Source: Margaritifera margaritifera (taxonomy: Eukaryota > Mollusca > Bivalvia > Unionida > Margaritiferidae). From it: a stretch of DNA of 64,000 nt. The DNA lies in the NCBI GenBank assembly GCA_029931535.1, contig JAQPZY010001689.1, forward strand, positions 2,818,501 through 2,882,500, in the 5' to 3' direction. Shown one piece after another: positions 10,660 through 21,902 of the stretch; positions within the stretch are counted from its first letter, which is position 1; each line of letters starts with the position of its first letter. The notes beneath the pieces were generated by a model that worked only from the letters and a program-made list of their open reading frames with translations, was not told the DNA's origin and ran no database searches. The translations under genes and the position numbers were made by a program.

Positions 10660-11245
10660 TACTAGCATAGGTTAAAAACCACTCAACATATTCTGATGCT
10701 ATTTGTATTGTAAATTGTCTGACAGAGCTATATGTGCCTTTTGTGGGCTTTATCTCATTAACTCCATTTTTGATAGAATGTCCCTTGAAAATTAACTTAA
10801 TATCTTTACATGGAAAGTTGTTTGTAAATGGCATAGCTCAAGAACCATTCCATATGTTTTGATGCAATTTGGTAGGAACAATGTATCGGTGACCTACATG
10901 TGCCTTCTATGAATCTAGTCTTGTTTACTCCATTTTTGACAGAGTTATGGCCCTTGTGGATCAACTGCATATTTTTTACATGGGATGTTGATTGTGAGTA
11001 GCATAGTTCAAGAACCATTCCAAATATTCACAGACAATTTGATAGAAACAGACCTAGATATGCCTTTTATGGGTTTTTTCTTGTCTACTCCATTTTGGGA
11101 CGGAGTTATGGCTGTTGTCAGTCTACTTTTTATCTATACATGGGATGTTGCTTATAATCAACATTGTTCCAGAACCATTGAACATATTCAGATGCAATTT
11201 GTGGTGAACATTGTTTCACAGACTTAGATGTGCCTTGTATGAGTT
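10660..11245. repeat. Degenerate ~155-bp tandem repeat, about four units
   Basis: Units share AGCATAG.TCAAGAACCATTC, ATGCAATTTG, TGCCTTTTATG, CTCCATTTTTGACAGAGTTATGG and TACATGGGATGTTG. Divergence is high. No coding frame is shared by all units. Confidence 0.75.
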
Positions 11246-11650
11246 ACAACTTTTTTGTTTATATTTTGTTTCAATACGGGGCCCTGTGTGACACTGTTAC
11301 AAATATCTAGTTTTAATCAATTATTGGGATTACTAAGATGATGTTTCTCAATCTTGAAGCTTAAACAATTTCAGCCTTATATCCCATAAGTTCAGCACGC
11401 AGGTAATGTCTAGGTACATACATTTTGTTCCAAGCCATAGGAGAAAAATGAGTTTGATGTGGCATAGGATTATATTTTGACTAGAATGGCTTGGACATAT
11501 TCCTATGCCTTATCAGACTAGTTCTTTCCCGGACTTTGAAAAAAAAACAATTTTTTAAATATTTATTACATACTCCCTTTTTACACTTTGCAAATATATT
11601 ATTAAAGCTTCAGCATAATTAGAATTCATAACATATAGGGATTGATGATA

Positions 11651-11826
11651 CAGTAAAACCTGTCTTGAAGACCACTGCTATGAAAGACAACCTGTCTTGA
11701 GAGACCAGATTCTCAATGCACAAATTTATTGGTGATATAGTGTTATGACCTGCCATGAGAGACCACCTGTATTGAGAGACCATGATTTTTGGCAGAAGTT
11801 GTGGTCTTTCAAGATAGGTTCTACTG
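11651..11826. mobile_element. Pogo-type MITE, 176 bp, TA flanked
   Basis: The left end CAGTAAAACCTGTCTTGA-GACCAC and the right end, reverse complemented, CAGTAGAACCTATCTTGAAA-GACCAC form terminal repeats of ~26 bp. TA lies at 11649-11650 and 11827-11828. There is also an internal sub-repeat of the TTGAGAGACCA phrase. No transposase. Confidence 0.82.
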
Positions 11827-11867
11827 TAGTTACATTCAGTTCGTCTAAAATATCTCTGTGTGGACAT

Positions 11868-12310
11868 AAATGACAACACTCACTATAAAATATCAACGTG
11901 TAGACATAAATGACAAAACCCACTATAGCTATGTATGGATATAAATGACAAGACCCACTATAAAATATCTATGTGTGGACATAAATGACAACACCCACTA
12001 TAAAATATCAATGTGTAGACATAAATGACAACACCAACTATAAAATATCTATTTGTGGGCATATATGACAACACCCACTATAAAATATCAATGTGTAGAC
12101 ATAAATGACAACACCCCCTATAAAATATTTGTGTGGACATAAATGAAAACACCCATTATAGCTATGTGTGGACATAAATGACAACACCCAGTATAAAATA
12201 TCTGTGTGGACATAAATGACAACACCTACTATAGCTATGTGTGGACATAAATGACAACACCCACTATAGCTTTGTGTGGACATAAACGACAACACCCACT
12301 ATAGCTTTGT
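11868..12310. repeat. ~38-bp minisatellite with short variants
   Basis: About 12 units contain GTGGACATAAATGACAACAC and CCACTATAAAATATC. Shorter variants have CCACTATAGCTATGT. It lies just before exon 4. Confidence 0.9.
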
Positions 12311-12603
12311 ACCATTAATGAGATGCACATGCTGTTGAAATTATTTCTTAGTTAGAAACTGAATGGATATTTTTTAAATTACATTAAATAGCTTTGAAAC
12401 ACTTAAGCATAATTATTTTCACAAAATTAAAAGCATTATTAAATCAGATATATGTACTTGAAATGTAAATAGCTTCAGCCTTGGTGCTATACAATAATTT
12501 AAGTGTTCAGTATGGAAATGTGGTGTGGTGTGTAATACACCATATCAAAGATGAAAGATAAAATGGGTATGTGCTAAATAAATGTCTTTTCTGTTTTCTC
12601 AAG

Positions 12604-12807
12604 TCACAGTCACAGTTGCAAGCATCCCAGTCACACCTGGCATTAGCAGCTGATGCAAGGGACAAGCTTCAGGGCAGGGTACGCATTCTAGAGAGAGATC
12701 TGGAGGAGATCAAGGCTAAACTTTCAGATGAAAGTACTGGCAGACATCTCACAGAACATTCAGTTGGTTCTCTACGACTCCAGCTGGAGGACACCAAAAA
12801 CCAAAAG
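12604..12807 (+). CDS. Coiled-coil gene, exon 4
   Basis: A phase-0 exon of 68 codons. The acceptor is TTCTCAAG ending at 12603 and the donor is GTATAG at 12808. The peptide contains RDKLQGRVRILERDLEEIKA and ends LEDTKNQK. Heptad hydrophobics are clear (L, V, I, L). The exon lies just after a ~38-bp minisatellite (11868-12310). Confidence 0.87.
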
Positions 12808-13009
12808 GTATAGAGTGTATGATATCTTTTCTCAGTAGCAGCAAAGTAACATCACAGACCTCTGGAATAAATACAGAATAATACATGTTGTCATAGCAAT
12901 TATGTAAATTCATGAGTGCCCAAAATCAAGGAGCTCACAAGTGAGTGCAACAAGAGAGTGATTTCTTTGATCTTAGACATGAAGGAATTATTCAAGATGT
13001 TGACCATGC

Positions 13010-13335
13010 TAATATATACTAGTACATCACATGATCAGTTACTGAGTTCTGATTGGCTGACTTTAACGATCTATTTTAAAATGGTATGCACTTTGCCTTG
13101 ATGATGGCACGCTATGCTTGACAGTAGGCATTATATCTGTTCCAGCAGGCACTATTGCAGCACACTGACTTTATATTATATCATGTGATATACTAAATCC
13201 AAGTGTAAATGCACTTGGCAACTGTTCCCCTATTTCATTGTTTGGGTGCAGAATAGAGCCCTCATCTTCGATGCGAGCACTGTACCCTGCCCAACAACAC
13301 TATAGAAGAACAGTCCCTCCGTAGAAGGCTAAAAA
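13010..13335. repeat. Dispersed repeat related to 34105-34412
   Basis: Shared phrases with 34105-34412 in the same order are TAGTACATCACATRAT, GAGTTC.GATTGGCT, ACTATAG.AGAACAGT and nearby segments. No protein is evident. Confidence 0.6.
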
Positions 13336-13337
13336 TC

Positions 13338-13628
13338 GATAGGTATCTTTCTTGTCTAAAATGGAAGCCATCCACAATGGTTTGTGGTACAGGACTCTGG
13401 TTATTTTGTGGAAATCATTTCCTTCTTACAGTCCCTCTGCTTTTGACCTCTGACCTTTTAGACCCAAAATCAATTGGTCTCCTCTTCATTTCAAATACAA
13501 GTCTTCTACAAAGGCTTGTTAAGGCATACAGCACAGAACTTAAGTGGTTTTATGGAAATTGTTTTTCCATCTTTCAGTCCCTGCAACCTTGACCTTTGAC
13601 ATTAAGACACCCAAAATAAATAGGTGCC
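13338..13628 (-). repeat. Inverted stray copy of TCAAGGTCA-family repeat (from 7447-7743)
   Basis: The reverse complement matches 7447-7743 closely over almost its whole length, for example TAAAAGGTCAGAGGTCAAAA and GAAATGATTTCCACAAAATA. It is bordered by direct repeats of ACAGTCCC(C)TCCGTAGAAGGC at about 13312-13332 and 13653-13674. Confidence 0.85.
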
Positions 13629-14099
13629 TTCTCTCAATAATAATTTAATAGAAACAGTCCCCTCCGTAGAAGGCAATAATAGAATATTATTGTTTTTATT
13701 ATATACCGTATGAGAAAAAGTAATTCACACCTATCTCTGTTTCATTGTCAAGGAAATATGAAGTTGTGTAGATTAAATAGAGTAAGAGTACAAGCATGAA
13801 TAAACCATGTGATGCTATGATGGTTTAAACATCAAAGTGCATACATTATGACATCATGTTTTGCCATTGAACTAGATGATGTGTATATATAAACCCCTCC
13901 AACATTTAGAGTAGTTCCAGACAGAACATTCATGCACAGGATAGCTGTCATGTGACTGATGAATTGGTTGTGATTTATTTTCAGTAATTCATTGAGTGAA
14001 ATTATGAGAAATAGTGGTGAGAAATTTTCCAGTAAATTGACTTCATGTATATAATCAGTAGATGATCTTATATGAGTGCTCATTTCATATCAAATTACG

Positions 14100-14780
14100 A
14101 AGCGAAGCCACAAGTAATAATGCAAAATGTTTCCACTTCACAAGTGAAATATTTCCTTTTATTTTTATTTTATGCTAGTCTGTGAATTAGTGGATTTTCC
14201 AACAGAAATAATTTCGATAATTCACTGGAGTGAATTATAAAAAATATTTTTTCACTGTGGTCAATAGACATCGATAACATTATGACCAAGAAATTTCATT
14301 TGCCATTTGTCACTTGCTTGGTCTAGTGGTGAGCATGGCCACTTGTCACACAGGAGTACCAGGTTTAAATCCCACAAGATGCTTATTTTTTTTTATCTTC
14401 ACATTTTTTGTTTATGTGCATTTTTACCTTGAGTTAGGACAGAAAATTATGTTACTACTTACTACTAATATTTTCTGTACAAATATACACAAAACACAGC
14501 AGAACATAATGGATAAACAGATGACATTATAGCGTGGGATACCATAAACAATCTGCTACTTCAGTCTGTTATACATGTTGCTAGCCAGTATGTTTGAGCA
14601 TAAAATAAAAAGAAAACTTGTTTGTTCCGAGTGAATAATGGATATATTTCATCTCGTGGGTTAAAAATTAAAGTATTGGTCACTCGTAGAAATACAGACT
14701 TTTTCACCCACTCAATGAAATATATCCATTATTCATTTAATACAAGCAAATATCTTTTATTTATCTACTTAAAAAATGTA
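14100..14780 (+). mobile_element. Composite tRNA-like SINE/foldback repeat, copy 1
   Basis: A tRNA-like region has an A-box-like TTGGTCTAGTGGTGAGC (about 14318-14334) and a B-box-like GGTTTAAATCC (about 14361). On its left is a segment with AATAATTTCGATAATTCACT; on its right, AGCAGAACATAA and TTTGAGCATAAAATAAAAAG. It ends in a foldback where GTGAATAATGGATATATTTC pairs with GAAATATATCCATTATTCAT. The composition is seen directly; origin as a SINE captured in a foldback element is inference. Confidence 0.65.
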
Positions 14781-15190
14781 GATTTTCTTTTTATTATATA
14801 TTTTTTAAGGCAAAAACCATCGATTTGCATGGATTTTTTTCTCCATTCTGTGCCAGTGCAATTAACAGCTGCATTACTACATTGATAAAAAGAAATTCAA
14901 AAATATTACAATAGTTTTAGGACAGCAACCTCTTGCAAATTTAGCTCATACATATAATGCATCAAATGGTGTATTTTGTCAAAATAATGACGTTTCATGC
15001 TAAAATGAACAGATTTTTATTTTTTTAACACATTTCTTGGACGGATTGATACAGTGAACATTATTGGGGTGGGGGTATTGTAGAAACATCACAGAGTGGT
15101 CATATCCAACAGACTTCAAAGCATATCATCTTTAAACAAAAGATTTGAATAATTGCGAGTTTACTTGTAAGGATGTTGGTTCTTCATATT
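14781..15190 (+). repeat. Dispersed ~400-bp module, copy 1
   Basis: Closely related to 27243-27605: GATTTTCTTTTTATTATAT, TGCATGGATTTTTTTCTCC, GGACGGATTGATA, GGGGTGGGGGTA and GAGTTTACTTGTAAG occur in order. No coding frame. Confidence 0.7.
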
Positions 15191-15204
15191 TTGTTTATTT
15201 CTGC

Positions 15205-15560
15205 ATTCAAACGTGAATTGTGTGGCCTTGACAAGTTTGCAGTCTAGGTTACATACACTAGTGAATTGTTTCACCTTGGCAAGTTTGCAGTCTAGGTTAC
15301 ATACATTCAAATGTGAATTGTGTGGCCTTGGCAAGTTTGCAGTCTAGGTTACATACACTAGTGAATTGTTTCACCTTGGCAGGTTTGCAGCCTAGGTTAC
15401 ATGCATTCAAACGTGAATTGTGTGGCCTTGACAAGTTTGCAGTCTAGGTTACATACACTAGTGAATTGTGTGGCCTTGGCAAGTTTGCAGTCTAGGTTGC
15501 ATACCTTCAAATGTGAATTGTGTGGCCTTGGCAAGTTTGCAGTCTAGGTTACATACATAG
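15205..15560. repeat. ~50/60-bp minisatellite
   Basis: About seven units of GTGAATTGTGTGGCCTTGGC and AAGTTTGCAGTCTAGGTTAC, alternating with a shorter TGTTTCACCTTGG variant. This gives a partial two-unit higher-order pattern. Confidence 0.88.
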
Positions 15561-15869
15561 GTCTAATTTACAGTTTCTTTGTTGGACAATCAATAGAGGT
15601 GTCCTCGACTAAGCTTGTTTGGTCAGTTATGTTTTCCCAATTGTTTAAACACTCTATGACCACAAAATACAAGACAAAAGAGATGTCAAAGCTTATCTCC
15701 TAGACTTATCAAAAACCCTTTATATGAACAATTGCCCCAAGGTCAGTACTAATAGACATTATTAGATCAGTCCCTTGCACCATGTGGTTTGTGTCGAGGT
15801 GTGTTAGCACATGACATATTTAGAGCAAAATATGCAAAGCCTAGGCCAAATTAAGAAACAAAGATGCTA

Positions 15870-16080
15870 GCTACAACAACTAACTTTGATTACCATTCCT
15901 CTTTGATTACCATTGGCCATACTTACCACTATACTGAACAAGTGACAGAATGGCAGATCAAATTTGTCAATTGAGCGCAGTGAAAAAACACTCCAGTGAA
16001 TTATCAAAATTATTTGTATTGGAAAAGCCACTAATTCGCTAGCATAATATAAATATCTGTGCATATATCTCAAGGGTCTC
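15870..16080 (-). mobile_element. Composite tRNA-like repeat, truncated copy 2
   Basis: On the minus strand it reads GCTAGCGAATTAGTGGCTTT, AATAATTTTGATAATTCACT and then TTGTTCAGTATAGTGGTAAG. These match the left part and A-box area of the repeat at 14100-14780. The B-box half is missing. Confidence 0.6.
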
Positions 16081-16133
16081 AAGGTGGATTATCTTTATTA
16101 TGTAACTAATTTAGTTACCCTTGTTATGAACTA

Positions 16134-16158
16134 TTATTATCATTATTATTATTATCAA

Positions 16159-16204
<46 letters not shown>
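16134..16204. repeat. (ATT)n microsatellite
   Basis: Almost perfect ATT repeats with one interruption near 16157. Confidence 0.95.
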
Positions 16205-17059
16205 GTCTGTGATGTCAGATGGTGTTATTACATGAACACCAAACAATATGGTCTGACTTGATTAATCTAGATAATACAGTTGTCATGTTGTCAATGTTTA
16301 TATTACTTACAATTTACAAATAATGTGAAACATTTTTTTCTTTACTGAAAGCAACTAATAAACAATCATTCTGTTTTTAACATGAAAAACATAATTATAC
16401 AACTTCACTTTGCGATAATGTTTCATAATAAATTTGTATCCAATAAAGGTTTATCAAATATTTGAAACAAATTTGATAGAAAATCAGCTGTAGATCAGGT
16501 CTTTATTTTGAAATTGAAATTTAGCTATTATACTAGTAAATATACTAGGTGTGGATTTTGAACTAAACAAGATATAAGTACTATTAGGGCTAATAATAAT
16601 GAGATTAAGGCATTTCTTCTCTAGTCAAACTCATTAATCTGCTAGTTAAGCCATAATCTTGTAAAAGTACCAGCACATGGTTTGCAATGCATGGTTCTTT
16701 TCCAGTGAATATTATAAATTTCATTATATGAAATGCAGATTTGTATGATATCTTTCATATTCACAGTCAAATCGTTTTACATGAGCAAAAATCTAAGCAT
16801 AACATGATGACTGTAAGTCTTGTAATTTTTTGTACAAAAAAGATAATTATTTGTTTTAGAGTACAAAAAATTATATGCAAAAAACTTATTATTTTGGAGC
16901 ACTGACAGTGTGTGAAAAGTAAAGGGATTGGACCTGCACAAGATCTGTGTGACACATGATACTCACCGACCTAACAGTACTAATGTAAAAAATAAACTTA
17001 CAATTTTTTTCTCATTTTGCTCACAATTCATGAATCAAATTATAATAAAAAATAAAAGT

Positions 17060-18180
17060 AATTAAAAAAAGACTTTTGTTGTTATGAGTGAATATGTGTG
17101 TGTGAGAGAGAGAGAAAGAGATAGATGAAACAATAATGTGTCATTGTGTAAGAATATGTGTATTCAGAGCACATTTCTTTGTAGCCATTATGGTGTGTTG
17201 TGCGTGATTAAGATGGTTGAAGTCACAGGCTTATATTTTTGCTTACAATATACCTATAAATAATACATGTGCATATATTATTTATAGGTAAATTGTAAGC
17301 AATGATACGAGCCTTGTTGTCAAAGTTATGTGCAACTTGTATTCTTACAGTAACAGTAACATCATCATAAAATTACATTAAAAAATAAAAAAACTCGAAA
17401 AGATTTTATTTGTTTTTAGTGAATATATGTGTGTGAGAGAGAGAGAGAGGGATGGACAACCCAACATTGTGACAGTGTGTAAGATTGTATGTATTCAGTT
17501 ATAAAGATAACAGCAATAGGTATTGTAATGACAAGCAATCATACACATGACTTGTTCTTCATACTCATCGATAAAGGGTCTATCAGTAGAAGGGTCTATC
17601 ATAAAATAGATTTTTAATAAAATGTTAATTTAAAAATAAAACATCAAATAGCTTCAGAACTCTTGTCTTAAAACACATGGGCTATACTGTGGTGCTTTGT
17701 GACAGGGATGTCTTTAGTAAAGGGCACTCATTCATCAGATTGTTTAAGGACTGAAAACAAATATTTTATAATGAAGGCATTTCCAAGCAAAAACAGTAGG
17801 TGCACTTAAAAGATATTATATAAGTATTGAATTCACTGACTTTTACGTTTATGATAGAAACTGAACAAAACAACTTGACCAGTGGTCACGTTTATGATAG
17901 AAAATGACAAGGTTTTTATATTTATTTTTGTATTACTGTAATGAAACAACAAGACAACTTGACCATTGGTCAATGATCTTCACTTTGGCATACACTGAGT
18001 TACAATTTTTATTGAATAAAAAAACATCAAATGGCTTCCTAACTCCTTGTAAAATGATTGTAGTGCTTTGTTACAGTGGCTGACTTAATAATGGACATTC
18101 ATTAATGATATTTTTAAGGATTATGTACTGTAAAGGTCATCGTCCAGCTGTTAATGAACAGCAGTAGATATTGTAATGAC
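17060..18180. repeat. Degenerate ~350-450 bp tandem duplications
   Basis: Two copies of a GTGTGAGAGAGAGAGA...GTGTAAGA.T.TGTATTCAG segment occur near 17100 and 17430. Two copies of AACATCAAATRGCTTC...GTAGTGCTTTGT.ACAG occur near 17640 and 18025. A hairpin lies within the first unit (17245-17303). Confidence 0.55.
17245..17303. other. Long perfect-type stem-loop
   Basis: CTTACAATATACCTATAAAT pairs with ATTTATAGGTAAATTGTAAG around a short loop CATGTGCA. Only a few mismatches occur in arms of about 25 bases. Confidence 0.75.
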
Positions 18181-18329
18181 AACAAGAGATTATACGCATC
18201 AATCATTACATTATTACATTTTCTTTCCAATAAAGATAACAAACGAAGGGCGGATCAAAGTATAAGAGTAGATTCACTATTAACAAAAGAATTACATTTT
18301 CAAAATGAGATGAGTAAAGAACTTTCTGC

Positions 18330-18840
18330 ATGATTAAAATTTGGTGATTATTTATTTTATTTCTGAATCTCCTATTTCATTATTTGATGCCTCAGTTAAA
18401 AATTGCCCAAAGTTGATACATATTAATGTTTGTCATTATATCAAACATATACTTAGCAAACAGTATATTGGTCATTTGATGTATCTAAACCGTACCTTGG
18501 TATTTATTCAAATCCATTTGAAAAATTTAATTTTCTTATTGATTCAATGGTAATTCTTTTATTTCTTAATCTCCTGTTTCATTATTCAATGGCTGAGTTA
18601 AAAATGAGCCCAAAGTTAAAAATATCTGTGTTTTTCACATGTGATTATATCAGACATGTTCTTAGCAAACAGTATATTGGTTGTTTGATTCTGTTATTTC
18701 TTAACTCCTGTTTCATTATTCAGTGCCTCAAAAAAAAACTTACCCAAAGTTAAGCAACTTTTATAACATAAACTTAGCAAACAATACATTGATTGTTGAC
18801 TGTATCTAAATTATGCATCAGTATATTTTTGAAACTGTTT
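18330..18840. repeat. Degenerate ~180-bp tandem repeat, three units
   Basis: Each unit has CTCC.TTTCATTATT.AAT, CCCAAAGTT, ACTTAGCAAACAGTATATTG and TTTGAT. AT-rich, no gene. Confidence 0.65.
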
Positions 18841-19275
18841 GAAATGTGAACATCTCTTCATGATTGAATTATAACAGATTAAATTATAGGTTAAAAAATA
18901 ATAGAAAGATAAAAAAAAACAATGCCTTAATTGTATATGATTTTTAATCTATTATTCTTTTTTATTACAAATTCTGCAATATTTTTATTTTTGCAAACAT
19001 AAATCTTTTCAGTATAATTTTCTTGTATTCAGGTTTAAAGGATTTGTCGTAAAATACAAAATTCTATGTACAAAAAAAAATACATTTAATTAATTATGCT
19101 TTTTATGGATAGATGGTGTTAAAAAAATCAGAGGGTACAAAAAAATTACAAGAATTATGGTAGTTCAAATTGGAGGTAATTCATTCCTGAACTTCTGTGT
19201 TTTACAAGATATCCCTTCTTGTCTCTTTGTTTCTTTCATCACTAGGCTACAGAAGAGCCCTTTTCACTTTTCTAG

Positions 19276-19455
19276 ATTGTAGCTGAGGCCCGACTCAGTG
19301 AAATTGAGAAAGCACTGGCTAAGGCTGAGTCCCAGCTGAAGATGGAGAAAGAGAAGTTGAAGAAGCTTTCTGGACGAATTCAGGAGGCTCAAGTCAACAG
19401 TCACAGCACTGAGTCCAGTGTCAAAGCCAAACAGGAACAAGTTGACCTGCTACAG
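19276..19455 (+). CDS. Coiled-coil gene, exon 5
   Basis: A phase-0 exon of 60 codons with acceptor TTTCTAG ending at 19275 and donor GTGAAA at 19456. It starts IVAEARLSEIEKALAKAESQ and ends KQEQVDLLQ. There is no start codon near the left edge, so it is visible only by reading the frame between splice sites. The preceding intron is about 6.5 kb. I saw no additional exon in it, though a short phase-0 exon cannot be excluded. Confidence 0.85.
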
Positions 19456-19867
19456 GTGAAAATTATGTCATAAAATTATTCTTAGTATTTTATTTTCCAC
19501 CTTCAATAATGCAGGAAGCCTGAAATTTAATGACTGGTTAACTGGGGTGTTGTAACTCATTGCCGGTTCATTGATCTCATATTCACAAGTTAGGCAGATT
19601 TTCAACTTTTCAAGGTCTTATGGGGTTTGGCAGTATTGCTGATCACTTCTGTTGATAATGGTCCTAATTTGATGACAGTGATGATGGTTGTCGTGGTGGT
19701 CCTGCCTGATCATGAGTATTTGATCCATACATCAATATTTCCATCTTCATCAATAAACTCATTGAACACTTAGTTGCATGTATGTACGGGGATCAAATTT
19801 AAGCAGTTTATTAAGGTACTTATAGCAAGTTCCACTAGAGTTGTGATATATCAAGATGTATCGGGAT

Positions 19868-20430
19868 TTATTTTATGCTAGGCCGTGAATTACTGGATTT
19901 TCTGAGTGAAATAATTGTGATATTTCACTGGAGTGAAAAAATATATTTTTTCACTGGCCATTAATAGACATTGATAACATTATGACTAAGAAATTTCAAG
20001 CTGTTTTTAAATGCTTACATGGTGCAAAGGTAAATATGGCTACCTCATATCCAGATAAAACAGGTTCAAATCCAGCAATGGACAATTTTTTTTTTCTTCA
20101 TTTTGTTTTTATCTGCTGCTGTACCTGAATTGGGAAAGAGCATTATGTTACTACTTATATTTTCTGTGCGAATGTACACAAAACAGAGCAGAACATAAAT
20201 GGTAAACTGCTGACATTATTGCATGGGATACAGTAAGAAATCTGCTACTTCAGTTTGTTTTCTGTTATACAGATTGCTAGACAACATGTTTTGAGCATAA
20301 AATAAAAAGAAAATTTGCTTGCTCCAAGTGAATAACAGATATATTTCATCTCGTGGGTGAAAAACTTAAGTATTTGTATCTATTTGATGAAATATATCTG
20401 TTATTCACTCGTTTCAAGCAAATATCCTCT
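19868..20430 (+). mobile_element. Composite tRNA-like repeat, copy 3
   Basis: Same order as 14100-14780: TTTATGCTAGGCCGTGAATT, ATAATTGTGATATTTCACTG, a B-box-like GGTTCAAATCC near 20053, AGCAGAACATAAATGG, then a terminal foldback ending in AAGCAAATATCCTCTATG. The A-box is more diverged than in copy 1. Confidence 0.65.
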
Positions 20431-20446
20431 ATGTAGTTTCAGTAGA

Positions 20447-20600
20447 GTTGTGATATATCAAGATGTAGTTCCACTAGAGTTGTGATATATCAAGATGTAG
20501 TTCCACTAGAGTTGTGATATATCAAGATGTAGTTCCACTAGAGTTGTGATATATCAAGATGTAGTTCCACTAGAGTTGTGATATATCAGGATGTAGTTTA
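20447..20600. repeat. 32-bp minisatellite
   Basis: Five units of GTTGTGATATATCAAGATGT plus AGTTCCACTAGA. One isolated unit lies at 19826-19860, before the composite repeat, suggesting the unit existed there first. Confidence 0.9.
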
Positions 20601-20749
20601 AAACCTTGAGGATTTTAATGGTGGTTTAAGCGTCACATTTAAATTTAAATGGTATTGTTTTAAATACATTTTTGATGTTTGTACAAATTAAATGCTGCAT
20701 TAGATTCCCATCTTTGTTGAAATTATTTTTTAAACCCTGAAATATATAG

Positions 20750-21374
20750 ACATACCTGCCAACCATTATGATTTTGGCATAATCCCGCTTTTTTCACCTA
20801 ATAAGATCTTATGCTCACCTGCATATGGATTACACTTTTTTGGTACATTAAAAAAAAAAGACAAATAAAGCAATACAAAGTTGTGTTTGTCGGATGTAAT
20901 ATGACTGAAAAATGTTAGAGAAGAGGGATCTTTTTAAACTTTAAAACCTGTTGGATCAGAAAAAGACAAATCAATAGTGCTTTACAAATTTAAAAAGAAG
21001 AACATGGGAGGGGTAATACAGCACTCAGGTTGAGCACATGGTAATGATCGTTGCAGAATTTGAGGAGTTGACTTTACGATCACTCAGAGAAAGTTAGACA
21101 TGTAAACTAGTTAACGTGAGTGTTGTGTATATATAATTTGTCAATATGTTTTATGTTTGTATTCTGGTATAAATCTACATGGATTTTGCCAATTTGTGAC
21201 AAGAACTTTAACTAGCTGCAGATCCAGATTAGTAGCTAAACTAAATACACATTTTGCATATACAGTTTATTGTAATTATAATATTTAATATATAGATTAC
21301 ATTTTTTATGCTCAGATTACACTCTTTTGCCATTTAGGTTACGCTTATACCTCTGTAGGGATTGGCAGGTATGT
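20750..21374. mobile_element. 625-bp non-autonomous element with ACATACCTGCCAA termini
   Basis: The left end ACATACCTGCCAACC and the right end, reverse complemented, ACATACCTGCCAATCC form short terminal inverted repeats. ATAG precedes and follows. The interior repeats GATTACAC phrases. No transposase frame. It may be hAT-like but the superfamily is not established. Confidence 0.6.
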
Positions 21375-21865
21375 ATAGAGGATATTTGCTTGTATTGAGT
21401 GAATAATGATGGATATATTTCATGAAGTGGGTGAAAAACTCAGTATTTTAACTTGAAACAAGCAAATTTTCTTTCTATTTTATGCTCAAACATACTGGCT
21501 AGCTAAACTGTATAACAGATTGAAGTAACAAATTTCTTATGGTGAAGTCAGCTGATTACCATTTATGTTCTGCTGTGTTTTATGTATATTCACACAGAAA
21601 ATATTAGTAGTAACATAATTCTCTTTCTTAACTCAAGGTAGAAAAAAATGGAAAAATAATTAAGTACATTGTGAGATTCAAACCAGGGTCTTCTGTGTGA
21701 CAGGTCACCATGATTACCACTAGACAAAGCATTTGACAAAATGGCAGATGAAATTCGTTGGTTATAATGTTATCAATGTCTATTGACTGGAGTGAAAGTG
21801 AATTATCAAAATTATTTCTCTTGGAAAATGCACAAATTCATGGAAAATAAATTACTGTAAAATTA
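21375..21865 (-). mobile_element. Composite tRNA-like repeat, copy 4 (inverted)
   Basis: On the minus strand it carries TTTGTCTAGTGGTAATC (A-box-like, near 21712-21728), CCTGGTTTGAATCTCAC (B-box-like, near 21673-21690) and AGCAGAACATAAATGG. It ends at the element at 20750-21374 with AGAGGATATTTGCTTG. With copy 3 it forms a pair of ~500-bp inverted arms about 950 bp apart. Confidence 0.68.
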
Positions 21866-21902
21866 TTTCTTGTACTTTAATGTGTGCTTATGTTCATTCA
21901 AC

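Noticed and set aside
14318..14372. Functional tRNA gene
   Set aside because: A- and B-box-like motifs are present but no acceptor stem or complete cloverleaf could be paired; the copies are dispersed, as for SINEs.
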